Origin: Methanogenium marinum
GTDB lineage: Archaea; Halobacteriota; Methanomicrobia; Methanomicrobiales; Methanomicrobiaceae
Direction: 5' to 3'
DNA: 64,000 bases
NCBI RefSeq assembly: GCF_028912405.1
Contig: NZ_JAKELO010000002.1
Coordinates: 744,001-808,000, forward strand
The translations under genes and the position numbers were made by a program. The notes under the pieces are model-generated. The model was given only the letters and a program-made list of their open reading frames with translations. It did no database searches and was not told the origin of the DNA. Of this stretch, positions 7,420-16,219 are shown one piece after another. Numbering within the stretch: the stretch's first letter is position 1; the number at the start of each line of letters is the position of its first letter.

Positions 7420-7543
7420 TCAAACCATACCATCTATCTGTTGCAGTCCAATGAATTCCAGGTGCGGTAATCTCATTTAATTCGCTAACACACAGTTCAG
7501 CTGCCTCTTCTGTTCGTTCCATGAGTGTTGGCACATCTCCGGG
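7420..7543 (-). pseudogene. hicB antitoxin remnant
   Basis: The 5' part (7488-7540) encodes the HicB helix ending TEEAAELCV. In another frame just downstream is LEFIGLQQIDGMV followed by a stop (7420-7422), which is the usual C-terminal strand of HicB proteins. The two parts are out of frame and the intervening segment is shortened, so the gene is broken. It sits directly upstream of the hicA remnant. Confidence 0.7.
7488..7540 (-). repeat. 53-bp exact repeat inside hicB, copy 2
   Basis: Second identical copy of the 5812-5864 segment, 1.68 kb away in direct orientation. Recombination between these copies would delete the TPR gene. Confidence 0.9.
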
Positions 7544-7661
7544 AAAGAAGGCAGCCCAGTGCCATGGATCCTGCCAAAAAAACAGCAGGGCATGTTCAAA
7601 GAAATCACGTAAACCGTGATAGATTCACCCCCACCACAAAACGATTAAAACCAAAATAAAA

Positions 7662-7746
7662 TGCGAGGGAAGGGATTCGAACCCTTGAATACCTGCGTAA
7701 CTGGATCTTAAGTCCAGCGCCTTTGGCCAGGCTTGGCTACCCTCGC
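7662..7746 (-). tRNA. tRNA-Leu (UAA)
   Basis: The minus strand folds as an 85-base tRNA. It has acceptor stem GCGAGGG/CCCTCGC, a D-arm with AGCC...GGC, anticodon stem CTGGA/TCCAG with loop CTTAAGA and anticodon UAA, a long variable arm (TTACGCAGGTATTC) as expected of a class II leucine tRNA, and the T-arm GGGTTCGAATCCC. The discriminator base is A and the 3' CCA is not encoded. An oligo-T-rich stretch (TTTTATTTT) follows the 3' end and probably terminates transcription. No intron is present. Confidence 0.96.
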
Positions 7747-8065
7747 ACAGAAAAACCGAAACGGAAACCGAACCCAAATCCGGGCCCTAAACGGAGACCG
7801 AAATTCCGGATACCGGCCCACCAGCAAATCCCCCGTGCCTCCTATGGAAACACCGGCCATCTGCCTCTTTCGTCCGGAGAATTTGTTTCAATGCGTCCAG
7901 TGCACTCCATCACAGAGAACTAGATAGTATACATTGTTTTTCTGGGCTAAAAATGTGGTGGAGTGAAACGGGGAAAAAGGTGCAAAACGATGACTTCCTT
8001 CAATCTCTGATGAATGGGTCAGGGGGGTCATATCCCCACCACCATTCAGCAGACACCCTCCCTCA
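7747..8065. other. spacer between tRNA-Leu and hsp20
   Basis: The part next to the tRNA contains reiterated CGAAACGGAAACCGAACC-like words. Near 8012-8047 an imperfect hairpin (GAATGG/CCATTC enclosing G-run/C-run) lies just downstream of the minus-strand hsp20 gene and could end its transcript. No gene is seen. Confidence 0.45.
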
Positions 8066-8581
8066 TCACTCGATCGCAATCTGCCGGTGCAACTCAAGAG
8101 AACTCACCGGAAGCCTGACTTCAAGGACACCATTCCTGAAGGAAGCCTTCGCACCCTCAGGATTGACCGCTTTTGGCAGAGGTACCACACGGGAAATCGA
8201 TCCATACTTCCTCTCGTGAAGGTAAAAACGTCCTGCCTCCCCTTCCTCTCCTTTTCTCTCTTCACGTTCTTCTTTGCGCTCACAGGTAATCTGAAGCGCC
8301 CGGGGAGAGATTAACTCCATCGAGATATTCTCCTTTTCAATCCCCGGCATCATGTCTGCCGCGACAATCACCTCATTCTCATCCTGAGTTACATCCACCT
8401 GGAATCCGCCCAATCCCCCTTCCCGGAAGAGGGGCACAATCTCCGGCCGGTGTTCCTCCTCAACCAGAGCGAGGGGGGACGATGGAGAAGGAGATGACAT
8501 CCAGTTCATGAGCTGGTCCATCTGCTGCCTCATCTCCTCAAACTCGTCATAGACTGACCATCTGTAGGGTCTTCGCAACAT
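8066..8581 (-). CDS. Hsp20/alpha-crystallin small heat-shock protein
   Basis: A 171-residue cytosolic holdase. Residues 1-30 form a polar helix (YDEFEEMRQQMDQLMNWM). The alpha-crystallin domain spans about residues 60-165: FQVDVTQDENEVIVAADMMPG, then the ALQITCERKEE region, a Glu-rich loop (EEREERKGEEGEAG), the FYLHERKYGSISRVVPLP strand and the end motif ASFRNGVLEVRLP. Family members prevent aggregation of unfolded proteins and assemble as oligomers. The start at 8581 (MLRRPY) is chosen because a TATA box lies about 70 bases upstream. The longer 211-residue frame would start inside the promoter. Confidence 0.92.
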   Translation of the reverse strand: MLRRPYRWSVYDEFEEMRQQMDQLMNWMSSPSPSSPLALVEEEHRPEIVPLFREGGLGGFQVDVTQDENEVIVAADMMPGIEKENISMELISPRALQITCERKEEREERKGEEGEAGRFYLHERKYGSISRVVPLPKAVNPEGAKASFRNGVLEVRLPVSSLELHRQIAIE

Positions 8582-8650
8582 GTTTACAACACCTCTCCTG
8601 CTTACCCGGCACTGTCCGGATAGAGCAAAGATACCCCGATCATGCCCGAC

Positions 8651-8662
8651 AAAATATTTAAA
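8651..8662 (-). promoter_or_regulatory. TATA box of hsp20
   Basis: On the minus strand this reads TTTAAATATTTT, about 70 bases before the ATG at 8581. It would give a leader of roughly 45 bases. Confidence 0.5.
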
Positions 8663-8926
8663 GGATTTGATCACCCGCACAAATACCGTGACAACACCCA
8701 TATTTTACACAAATATCAAAGATACACAGCATTTGCCAAACCGGGAGCGCTCCCTCAAACCGATTCAGAAAAAAAAACAATGGGGGAAAGGAGGACGGAT
8801 TTTTCATCGTACAGACAGCGGTATCCACCACTTCATCCCGGACACAAGATATATCCTGCTTCACCATAAAGAACTAAATATTCATGGCCGTACGCAGGCA
8901 CCTGACCTTTGCCGGAGAGAGATGAG

Positions 8927-9598
8927 ATGAATAAAAACACCGTTTGTATTCTCCTGATACCCGCACTGCTCATACTCTGCTTCGCATGCGGCCTCTTTGG
9001 CACCGTTTCCGCGTACCGGATGAATGAGAACCCCTATGATCTGGTATCATCATGCTATACCGACCGTCTCATCGCCGGATACGGAAATGTTCCGGTATTC
9101 CATACGGACGGGACCGTCACCAGGGTGGGCATCATTGAAACCACCCCCCATGAACAGCCCCGGAGGCACTGGCAGGACGAAAATGAGCAGATCATCACCA
9201 ATACCCGCGAGGAGATGACGGAGTATTTTTTCCCCAAAGGCCCGGTCATCCTCTATGGATACGATCTCTTGGGAACCATCTGTGTCGGCATCTGGAAAGA
9301 GGCGGACACCGTTCCAAAAACAAGGGACGAAATATATGCCGTGATTGACAGAGAAGCAAGACACATGGGAATCAAAGATATCCCCGTCATCTTCATACGG
9401 GAATCCATGCCCGATGCCCGGGCGCTTTTCATACCCACATTCAGTGAGACACCATACATACGAACCCTGCAGGAGACGGCAAACGGATATCCGCCGTGTC
9501 TCCCCCAGACCGATGAACCAAAAACGCCGTCAGGCATCACCCACTGCTCCGTCACGTATCTCATCGAAAAAATTACCCCGGGATATTGGCTCGGCTGA
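8927..9598 (+). CDS. exported protein of unknown function
   Basis: A 223-residue protein with a strong signal peptide (residues 1-29, hydrophobic core CILLIPALLILCFACGLFG, cleavage likely after SAYR or VSA). The mature part is globular with several Cys, Tyr and Trp residues and no membrane anchor. I recognise no domain. The start at ATG 8927 is supported by GAGAGATGA immediately upstream. The longer frame from 8909 adds six residues before the signal peptide. It diverges from hsp20 on the other strand. Confidence 0.62.
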   Translation: MNKNTVCILLIPALLILCFACGLFGTVSAYRMNENPYDLVSSCYTDRLIAGYGNVPVFHTDGTVTRVGIIETTPHEQPRRHWQDENEQIITNTREEMTEYFFPKGPVILYGYDLLGTICVGIWKEADTVPKTRDEIYAVIDREARHMGIKDIPVIFIRESMPDARALFIPTFSETPYIRTLQETANGYPPCLPQTDEPKTPSGITHCSVTYLIEKITPGYWLG

Positions 9599-9622
9599 AA
9601 AAAAAGAGAGAATATCCGCCTG

Positions 9623-9709
9623 TTACAACAGCACCGGATACGCCACAGTCAGGACGTTGATATCCTGATACGTGTCACAAATATATCTGAAGGTATAATT
9701 GAGATCCCG
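9623..9709 (-). pseudogene. C-terminal fragment of an unidentified protein
   Basis: A 28-codon minus-strand frame reads RDLNYTFRYICDTYQDINVL and then TVAYPVLL and a stop. Composition and strand pattern look like a genuine protein end, but the frame is closed by a stop just upstream and there is no start. I cannot name the parent. It may be chance. Confidence 0.35.
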
Positions 9710-9772
9710 TTAACCGATACCGCCCGAAAAAAACCATGAACTGAAATTTCCGATACTTGTCCATTTTATTAA

Positions 9773-9925
9773 GAATTTATCCACACCCGGAAGGTACGGG
9801 CCGGGGCTGTATATATCGTCAGGATACTCGTCAAAACCTACGGAGGTAAGGTCTGGGCTGACAAACGGGTTCAGGGACACCCCGAACAGGGTGCGGCAAT
9901 CCTATTTACCTTAAATGAACCATAA
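9773..9925 (+). pseudogene. histidine-kinase ATPase C-terminal remnant
   Basis: A 50-codon frame ends YIVRILVKTYGGKVWADKRV and then GHPEQGAAILFTLNEP and a stop. This matches the last part of HATPase_c domains (GLxIVKxLVExYGGxIWVES...GKGTTFxFTLP). The G2-box glycines upstream are degraded and a stop codon at 9770-9772 removes the rest of the domain. It is the stump of a sensor kinase, 180 bp upstream of an intact-looking kinase gene. Confidence 0.7.
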
Positions 9926-10063
9926 AAGAGGACCCGTCCCAGTCCTTTTTTACTGTTTCCAAATGAAATTTGGTTTAAAAACAACAATCAGGCGCATTAC
10001 GAATAGCTTTTTTTAAAATTACCGTAAAAAGGAATTCAATCATGTTTTTGCGAATGATAAATG

Positions 10064-10072
10064 CTTATATAG
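10064..10072 (+). promoter_or_regulatory. TATA box upstream of the response-regulator/kinase gene
   Basis: CTTATATAG about 36-44 bases before the GTG start, which predicts a very short leader. An AAGGT at 10094-10098 could still serve as a ribosome-binding site. Confidence 0.5.
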
Positions 10073-10107
10073 GAAGTTCGTTCAGTACTATTTAAGGTCG
10101 CGATACC

Positions 10108-11703
10108 GTGTATGCTATCCTGTATGTTGATGACGAGGAATCCCTACTCGATCTGGGAAAGATATTTATCGAGAAAATTGGTGATTTTTCTGTTGACACA
10201 GTGATTTCTGCCAAAATTGCCCTTGAAGTGCTTGAAACAAAAAAATATGATGCAATAATTTCTGATTACCAGATGCCAGGGATGGATGGCATCGCCTTCT
10301 TAAAACACCTCAGGAAAACGAGTGATGTGCCATTTATCCTGTTTACCGGTAAAGGCCGTGAAGAGATTGTCATTGAGGCCTTAAATTCCGGTGCAAATTC
10401 TTATCTCCAGAAGGGAGGAGAGCCAAAATCCCAGTTCACTCAGCTTGTCCACATACTGGATCATGCCATATCCCGAAAGAAGGCAGAAGAAGCACAAAAA
10501 CTAGCAGAACAGGATTTAGTGCGATTAAACGAAGAGATGAGGAAAAAGCTTGAGGAAGAGAAAGTAATCTCAGAGTTTTCCCAGGTTCTCCTGAATGCAG
10601 GCACAATCGCTGAAATCCTCGACTATTTTGGGAATGTCGTATTCAGCAGATCCGGGGCGAATTACCTGATGCTGTCCAAGTGGGACCCGGATGAGAATGC
10701 AGTCGTGATACATTCCCTCATAGGGTTCGGCCCCCATCTTGAACAGATCGGCAAACTGGCCCATGCTGCCCCGGAATCCTTAAAAGTACCGATTGCGGTA
10801 ATCAATGCATACAAAAACACGATGCCCACAGAACCGGAACTTCATAAACTGGATGGCGGAATACATGCTATTTCTCGAGGTACTCTGCCGAAAACGGTCT
10901 GCACTGCGATTGAAAAAATCCTCGGGGTTCAAACAATCTCCATCTACGAGCTGGTCAGGGAGGGAAATCTCTACGGAGGGGTCACCTTCGGTTTTCGACA
11001 GGGACATGAAATTCAGAACCAATCCCTCATAATTACCCTGAGTAATATCCTGGCAAACGGCCTCTGGAGAGTATATTCTACGAATGCCATTGTCCATGAC
11101 CGGGAAGCACTCCGCACGAGCGAAATGAAGTTTCGTTCCATGCTCGAAAACATGCAGCCCGATACCTCATCCAACACATATTTTCAGGAGATAGCAACTG
11201 CTGCAGAGCATATCTCTTCCATGATCGAGTTCACGAAAGAATACGAGAGGATCGGGGTAAATGCCCCCACATGGCAGGACTGCCGCACACTCGTTGATAC
11301 TGCAGCAAAACAGGCACCGCTTGGAGAGGTAATGGTAAAAAACGATCTCCCTGCCGATGCAACAGTATTCGCTGACCCACTGATAGCCAGGGTTTTTTAC
11401 AACCTGATGGATAACGCTGTCCGGTATGGCGGGAAGATCACGACGATACAGTTTTTAGCTGAGGAACGCAATGGCAATCTGATCCTCGTGTGCGAAGATA
11501 ACGGGCATGGCATTATTCCTGAGGAAAAGGAGAAGATCTTCGAGCGGGGCTTCGGGAAGAATACCGGCATGGGATTGTTCCTCACAAGAGAGATCCTGTC
11601 GATCACCGGCATCACTACCCATGAGACGGGAGAGCCCGGCAATGGGGCACGATTTGAGATCACGGTGCCGCACGGGGCATACCAGATCCCGGATACAAAA
11701 TAA
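10108..11703 (+). CDS. REC-GAF-HATPase signalling hybrid lacking the phosphoacceptor helix
   Basis: A 531-residue cytosolic protein starting at GTG. Residues 1-120 are a receiver domain (acidic D8-D9, phosphoacceptor D53 in IISDYQMPGMDG, FTGKG at about 79-83). Residues 125-160 are a coiled coil. Residues 160-325 are a GAF-like sensor. Residues 340-350 read SEMKFRSMLENMQ, the usual beginning of a PAS domain in methanogen kinases. The next residues, PDTSSNTYFQEIATAAEHI, are the usual end of the dimerisation helix pair. The PAS body and the H-box helix are missing. Residues 395-525 are an intact ATPase domain (N-box FYNLMDNAVRYG, G1 EDNGHGI, G2 FGKNTGMGLFL). It binds ATP but has no visible histidine to phosphorylate. 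Confidence 0.82.
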   Translation: MYAILYVDDEESLLDLGKIFIEKIGDFSVDTVISAKIALEVLETKKYDAIISDYQMPGMDGIAFLKHLRKTSDVPFILFTGKGREEIVIEALNSGANSYLQKGGEPKSQFTQLVHILDHAISRKKAEEAQKLAEQDLVRLNEEMRKKLEEEKVISEFSQVLLNAGTIAEILDYFGNVVFSRSGANYLMLSKWDPDENAVVIHSLIGFGPHLEQIGKLAHAAPESLKVPIAVINAYKNTMPTEPELHKLDGGIHAISRGTLPKTVCTAIEKILGVQTISIYELVREGNLYGGVTFGFRQGHEIQNQSLIITLSNILANGLWRVYSTNAIVHDREALRTSEMKFRSMLENMQPDTSSNTYFQEIATAAEHISSMIEFTKEYERIGVNAPTWQDCRTLVDTAAKQAPLGEVMVKNDLPADATVFADPLIARVFYNLMDNAVRYGGKITTIQFLAEERNGNLILVCEDNGHGIIPEEKEKIFERGFGKNTGMGLFLTREILSITGITTHETGEPGNGARFEITVPHGAYQIPDTK

Positions 11704-11859
11704 AACCCTCTTTTTTTGATACCATCCATACAGAAAAAACGATCTTGATATTCGCATTCTGGCAGGGCTGTTTTTTTCAAATATCACTGATTCAACCCGA
11801 TAAATATCGGGAGAGCGTTCAGGCACGAATCTGCATTTGCCCCCCCACAGGAAAAATCC

Positions 11860-13614
11860 CTACAGCAGCACCAGATACGCCACAACCGAGAGCAGGAACG
11901 CAAACAGCAGAATCGCCAGACCCAGCGGGGCAACAAAGGTGAGCATCGCATTCACCGTGCTCGCAAGTTGTGAGATACGGTTTGACCCGAAGACTGTCAC
12001 CCCTTCCACCCAGCCGGTGCCGCCCGCCGCCTCTGCCGGTGCAAGATCGGCCATCGCCGCCCGGACCGCATCCTCTGCATACGGGACAATCTCCTCAGCC
12101 GTAACACGGTAGCCCACCGGATTCCTGCCGGAGAGCATATTCACCACATGGGAATCGGTGGTCATAATCTCACACTCATCCACCAGCGTCAGCAGATGGT
12201 TCCTCAGCACCTCACGGGTTCCGTGCTCCACATTATTGCCGTCAAAGAGCACGTAGGCCGTCACCTGCCCTTCTACACGGATGACAAGTGCCATAATCCC
12301 CAGATCGCCAAACCCTTCCTCACGGGAAAAGGGCACTTTCCGGTAGCCCGAACCTGCTTCAAAAGAAGACAGAGGCACCTTCGCACATTCAACCGATGCT
12401 TCCTCTGCTGCCTTCCAGTATTCATACGCAGTCAGCGATCCGGCAACGATCGGTTCTGTGACATCCACCATGCAGTTGTGGGCGTCCACAAAGGCAACAT
12501 GCCGGTAATGGCCCCGACACTCCGCCATCACCGCAAGGCCGATGGCATATTCAAGGTCTTCAGTCATCTCAGGCGAACGGGTCGCGACCAGAAGCAGAGT
12601 GTCACCAAACCCCTGTGCACAGATATCAACCGTCCCGCAGGTATACCGTTTTGATGGCGTCGCTTTCGGAACAAAAACCGCATCACACCGGGATGCCTTC
12701 ACCGCATCCGCCATCAGGGTGACTTCACTCTCCGATACCAGATTGAAGTCATGCGTCGCACACCCATGGGCGACAAACGTGTCCGGGCCAATCATATCAT
12801 GAAGCAGTTTCGGGAGATTCGCACCACCTATTTCTCCCATCGGGCCCGGATGCAGGTTTGGCACCGTAAACGTGATATCCCCCCGCCCCTCACGGGAAAA
12901 GAAAATAGATGCCTGCTGGACATAGACATCCTCACCTATCTCCATAAAGAAATCATCCAGTGCCTTGTCGCCGTCCGTATTGTGGGCAATGAACGCATTG
13001 ATGAAATGCAGGGCGCTGATACGGAAATTCTTTTTCAGGGGGCGTTCCACCAGCCAGAGGAAGAGCAGCACTCCGCACCCGAAGAGCAGGTGCAACGCAA
13101 GGACAAAATACAGGAAATCTATCCCGAAATAGAACGCTCCTGCCGCTGCCGCCGCAATGCTCTGGAGGGCCGCCGCAGGCACCATCCGTTTCATCCGGTA
13201 ATCAGCGATGGCGGCGAGCACAATCAGCCGGGTCGCAAAGACCACACCAAGTGCCACCGCAAAGACCACGGGGTAAAGATTCGGATACGGCAGAAATAAC
13301 AGCAAAAAACTTACAATTACCTGGAAGACCATACAGGACATCGAGAGGAGGGCCGAACGGTTCCACGTAATCTTCCCGCCAAAGAATTCAACCAGAGGTT
13401 TTGTTACAACAAACGCAAAAAGTGCGGGAATCACATATCCCAGAAATCCGAATACCAACAGGTAATTCCGCCCGCCAATGAAACCCGCCCCGTCAATAAC
13501 AATCCCCAAAAGAATCATAATTGCAACCGAACGCGGCCATGCAGGCGCTGCAAAAATGTACCGGGAGAGGTCCTCCAGTGTAGAATTTCCACCTTTTTCT
13601 GTCAAATTCTTCAT
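11860..13614 (-). CDS. DUF2070 family membrane protein
   Basis: A 584-residue integral membrane protein. Residues 25-215 hold about six to seven hydrophobic helices. Residues 225-545 form a soluble domain with conserved His and Asp (NLHPGPMGEIGGANLP, HGCATHD, DAHN, TTDSHVVN), suggesting a metal-dependent or hydrolase-like site. One more helix pair lies at the C-terminus (555-582). The family is restricted to archaea and has no known activity. The length fits the family. It starts 59 bp downstream of pfkB on the same strand, so co-transcription is possible. Confidence 0.88.
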   Translation of the reverse strand: MKNLTEKGGNSTLEDLSRYIFAAPAWPRSVAIMILLGIVIDGAGFIGGRNYLLVFGFLGYVIPALFAFVVTKPLVEFFGGKITWNRSALLSMSCMVFQVIVSFLLLFLPYPNLYPVVFAVALGVVFATRLIVLAAIADYRMKRMVPAAALQSIAAAAAGAFYFGIDFLYFVLALHLLFGCGVLLFLWLVERPLKKNFRISALHFINAFIAHNTDGDKALDDFFMEIGEDVYVQQASIFFSREGRGDITFTVPNLHPGPMGEIGGANLPKLLHDMIGPDTFVAHGCATHDFNLVSESEVTLMADAVKASRCDAVFVPKATPSKRYTCGTVDICAQGFGDTLLLVATRSPEMTEDLEYAIGLAVMAECRGHYRHVAFVDAHNCMVDVTEPIVAGSLTAYEYWKAAEEASVECAKVPLSSFEAGSGYRKVPFSREEGFGDLGIMALVIRVEGQVTAYVLFDGNNVEHGTREVLRNHLLTLVDECEIMTTDSHVVNMLSGRNPVGYRVTAEEIVPYAEDAVRAAMADLAPAEAAGGTGWVEGVTVFGSNRISQLASTVNAMLTFVAPLGLAILLFAFLLSVVAYLVLL

Positions 13615-13672
13615 CCCCGGAGAGTATCTACCTAGATTTGATCAGTGTCTATATATGGGATATGATATATTT

Positions 13673-14566
13673 TCAGGGCAGAGGAACAGACGAGAGTTCC
13701 CCAAAGTGCGTCCGGTAACGTGCCGCCATCCGTTCCCAGTCGGCGAGATTTGTCTGGCACCCCGCTTTTTCCACCACAAACGAAGCCGCTGTTGTGCCAA
13801 TTTCAACTGCCGTCACCGGGTCGTACCCCCGTTTTTCCGCCGTCAGAAAACCGGCACGGAATGCGTCGCCTGCACCCGTCGGATCAGCGAGCGTCACCGG
13901 TATTGCCGGCACATGCACCTCTTCTCCGTCCTGATACAGGAGACTTCCTTCACCGGACATGGTGATAATCACCCGCGGCACCATCGCAATCAGTGCTTCA
14001 CGGGAGAACCCGCCGATTGCACAGATGCCTTCAGCCTCGTGACGGTTCACAAACAGGAGATCTGTTCGCTTCAGAATCTGGGCAATCTGATCACGGGAGA
14101 ACCGCACCAGGTCCTGCCCCGGATCAAACGATACCCAGGACGCCTTCTCTGCAACACGGACACAGAAATCCGGTTCAGAGGGTGCAAGATGCACACGGTC
14201 CAGAGTCGGCGCTTCAGCATCGTTGAGTGCTTCTGATGCCCCCCACTCAAAGTAGGTGACCTGATCATCCGTCCCGTCATTGAAGAGATAACAGGTCGAA
14301 GAGTGCATATCCGGTTTTACAATAAACCGTCGCAGCACCCCGAGCTTTGTCAGCCAGTGATCATACTCGCTCCCGGCAAAATCGCCGCCGACTGCTGTTA
14401 CCAGTTCTGCAACACCGCCCAATGTGGCAATGCCTGCTGCAATATTTGCTGCACCGCCGCCGTAGAGGACCTTGTGTGCAGTAATAAATGTAGAATGGTT
14501 CTTTGCAATCAGTTCAGGAACCGTAAAGAGATGATCAGTGGTGGTGTGACCCACAACTGAGATCAT
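13673..14566 (-). CDS. PfkB-family sugar/nucleoside kinase
   Basis: A 297-residue ribokinase-fold kinase. The N-terminal half contains [16 protein letters not shown] and AVGGDFAG, the first PfkB signature region. The second signature, [13 protein letters not shown] (about residues 228-240), carries the catalytic Asp of the GAGD anion hole. Close archaeal relatives phosphorylate nucleosides or sugars, but the substrate here cannot be told from sequence. The start codon overlaps the stop of the DUF555 gene by 4 bases, so they are translationally coupled. Confidence 0.9.
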   Translation of the reverse strand: MISVVGHTTTDHLFTVPELIAKNHSTFITAHKVLYGGGAANIAAGIATLGGVAELVTAVGGDFAGSEYDHWLTKLGVLRRFIVKPDMHSSTCYLFNDGTDDQVTYFEWGASEALNDAEAPTLDRVHLAPSEPDFCVRVAEKASWVSFDPGQDLVRFSRDQIAQILKRTDLLFVNRHEAEGICAIGGFSREALIAMVPRVIITMSGEGSLLYQDGEEVHVPAIPVTLADPTGAGDAFRAGFLTAEKRGYDPVTAVEIGTTAASFVVEKAGCQTNLADWERMAARYRTHFGELSSVPLP

Positions 14567-14904
14567 TTTATCAGTTCAACCTCGAGAACCTTCAGCGGAA
14601 TGTCACGCAGTGCGTCGCCGACAATAGATTTTGCAATACGTTCTGCATGTGCTTCAGACTCTGCCTTAAAGACCTTCATCTCAAGCGTCAGCCCCACAAG
14701 TGCAATATTTGCCACAATAAGGGCATTATTCAGTTCTTCTTCACAGAACGGGCATATTGCCTGTCCTATCTCAATCTCAACAAACTTGGCCTTCGGGTTC
14801 AGCCGTTTTCCAGCCTCGGATATTGCAATGCCAATGGCATCGTCAAGGGTATCCACATCGCGAATAACCCATCCGGATTCCAGTATAACGTGATAATCAC
14901 TCAT
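14563..14904 (-). CDS. DUF555 (UPF0212) family protein
   Basis: A 113-residue archaeal protein of unknown function. It has the family layout: [20 protein letters not shown] at the N-terminus, a CPFCEEEL motif in the middle (about residues 51-58) that may bind metal, and a C-terminal helix and strand. It is confined largely to methanogens and relatives. It lies 13 bp downstream of the nitroreductase gene and overlaps pfkB by 4 bases, so the four genes from 15788 down look like one operon. Confidence 0.88.
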   Translation of the reverse strand: MSDYHVILESGWVIRDVDTLDDAIGIAISEAGKRLNPKAKFVEIEIGQAICPFCEEELNNALIVANIALVGLTLEMKVFKAESEAHAERIAKSIVGDALRDIPLKVLEVELIK

Positions 14905-14917
14905 TGTTTCTTACCTC

Positions 14918-15445
14918 TTACCAGATATTTTCGTGTACGTGCTCGCCGATGGGCATCCTGCCGGCGTTTGACGGTGGCAGATGACCTTTTCCTGCCGCAA
15001 GCAGAACCAGCGGACGGATATGCTCAGGAAGTGCCAGTGCTTCACGAACCGCTTCTTCATCAAAGGCACCCGTCCAGCAGGTCTGAAGACCTGCCGCATG
15101 TGCACCAAGCATCATATATGTCGCTGCAATCGTTGCGTCCTGCACCGCATAGAGAATGCCTCTTTCCCCATACTGTGACATCGAACGCACATAATTCGCA
15201 CACACGACAAAGACACAGGGTGCCTGAATCAGGTGCTGCTGCTGAAACGCCGCGTCAGAGAGACCTTCCCTGACACTCACATCTGTTACTGTAACAACAT
15301 CCCACGCCTCGCGGTTGCCCGCAGAAGGAGCCCGTTCCACCGTAAGGAGGACTGCTGCTATCTCTTCAGATGTGAGTTCTTCGTCCGAATACTCACGGAC
15401 AGATGAACGTGTCCGTAAAAATCCGAAAAACTCAGATGAATTCAT
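14918..15445 (-). CDS. nitroreductase-family flavoprotein
   Basis: A 175-residue FMN-dependent oxidoreductase of the nitroreductase fold. Visible are the FMN-phosphate-binding RTRSSVREYSDEEL (residues 11-24), a substrate/FMN segment RAPSAGNREAWDVV, DATIAATYMMLGAHAAGL in the central helix, and LLAAGKGH near the C-terminus. Physiological substrates of archaeal members are unknown. In methanogens F420/FMN-linked reductions are plausible. Its ATG overlaps the upstream gene's stop by 14 bases. Confidence 0.88.
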   Translation of the reverse strand: MNSSEFFGFLRTRSSVREYSDEELTSEEIAAVLLTVERAPSAGNREAWDVVTVTDVSVREGLSDAAFQQQHLIQAPCVFVVCANYVRSMSQYGERGILYAVQDATIAATYMMLGAHAAGLQTCWTGAFDEEAVREALALPEHIRPLVLLAAGKGHLPPSNAGRMPIGEHVHENIW

Positions 15446-15788
15446 TGTTAGAAAGGAACTCCCATGCTTCCTGTGCGGGAGTCGTGGTAAAGCTTACTGC
15501 ATCACCAAGCTTCTGGGATGCCTCAGCGAAATTGTCTGACTCAATACGGGAGATTGCCTCACTCACACAGTCTGCTGCCTTCTGGAAATTTATGTTCTTC
15601 GTCACATTGAATCCAAGCATAAGATTCGACCGGAAGAGTTCCAGAAAGTTCGTCGTCACGCGTTTTGCAGCGACTTTCTCTGCCCCTTTATAATCATACA
15701 GCGTTGCAACAATTTGTGATGCGGCGATAAGTTCGGACTTTGACCGCTCAGAAAATTGATACTCTGCAACTGCTTCTTTTGCATTCAT
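15432..15788 (-). CDS. hypothetical helical protein
   Basis: A 118-residue helical protein with no motif I recognise. Helices occupy nearly all of it (KEAVAEYQFSERSKSELIAA, GAEKVAAKRVTTNFLELF, FQKAADCVSEAISRIESDNF). The start at 15788 (MNAKEAV) is chosen over 15812 because the eight extra residues are unlikely to be coding. It is the first gene of the run to nitroreductase, DUF555 and pfkB. Its overlap with the nitroreductase gene suggests coupled translation. Confidence 0.65.
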   Translation of the reverse strand: MNAKEAVAEYQFSERSKSELIAASQIVATLYDYKGAEKVAAKRVTTNFLELFRSNLMLGFNVTKNINFQKAADCVSEAISRIESDNFAEASQKLGDAVSFTTTPAQEAWEFLSNNEFI

Positions 15789-15857
15789 CACAAAACCTAC
15801 CGATAAACTCATATAAAAATGGGAGGGGTAATCCTATCACCCCACTATCAATATTAT

Positions 15858-16151
15858 CTATTTGGAGCCTTTAATGGAAGCCGGGGAGCGGCGAATTCTC
15901 CTGCGGAAGCGAGGATCATTCTCAGGCCCTCTGCCACGGCCACGTGCATTACGTCCACCGCGTCCTCCACTGCGTCCACCCCTGCGGCCATCATCCTGTG
16001 ATGCCTTCAGTGCTTTCTTAAGCTGGTTTCCAGTTTTAAACCGCTGGTTTGGACCGGGTTTCTTATAATTTGTCTCCTTTCCCGGGACAAGTCTGACCTG
16101 ACCCGATACGCTTTTAATTTGCGTCCATTTTGTGGTACCAGTTTTTCCCAT
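15858..16151 (-). CDS. small basic DUF5350-like protein with RGG-rich tail
   Basis: A 97-residue, very basic protein. Residues 1-45 have a conserved-looking head (GKTGTTKWTQIKSVSGQVRL, VPGKETNYKKPGPNQRF) that matches DUF5350 proteins of methanogens. Residues 54-75 are an RGG/RG repeat (GRRGGRSGGRGGRNARGRGR), a type of sequence that binds RNA in eukaryotic proteins. Residues 80-97 are again basic. I infer an RNA- or ribosome-associated role. It is monocistronic between gatE and the 15788 gene. The family name is from memory of the head sequence. Confidence 0.72.
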   Translation of the reverse strand: MGKTGTTKWTQIKSVSGQVRLVPGKETNYKKPGPNQRFKTGNQLKKALKASQDDGRRGGRSGGRGGRNARGRGRGPENDPRFRRRIRRSPASIKGSK

Positions 16152-16219
16152 AGAACAACTCCTTACTAATTAACACAGGGAAACGGATAAATGTAACCGA
16201 GAGAGGGGTGACCCCCCCC

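Noticed and set aside
12148-13299. Two long plus-strand ORFs
   Set aside because: Antisense shadows of the DUF2070 gene, with no domains.
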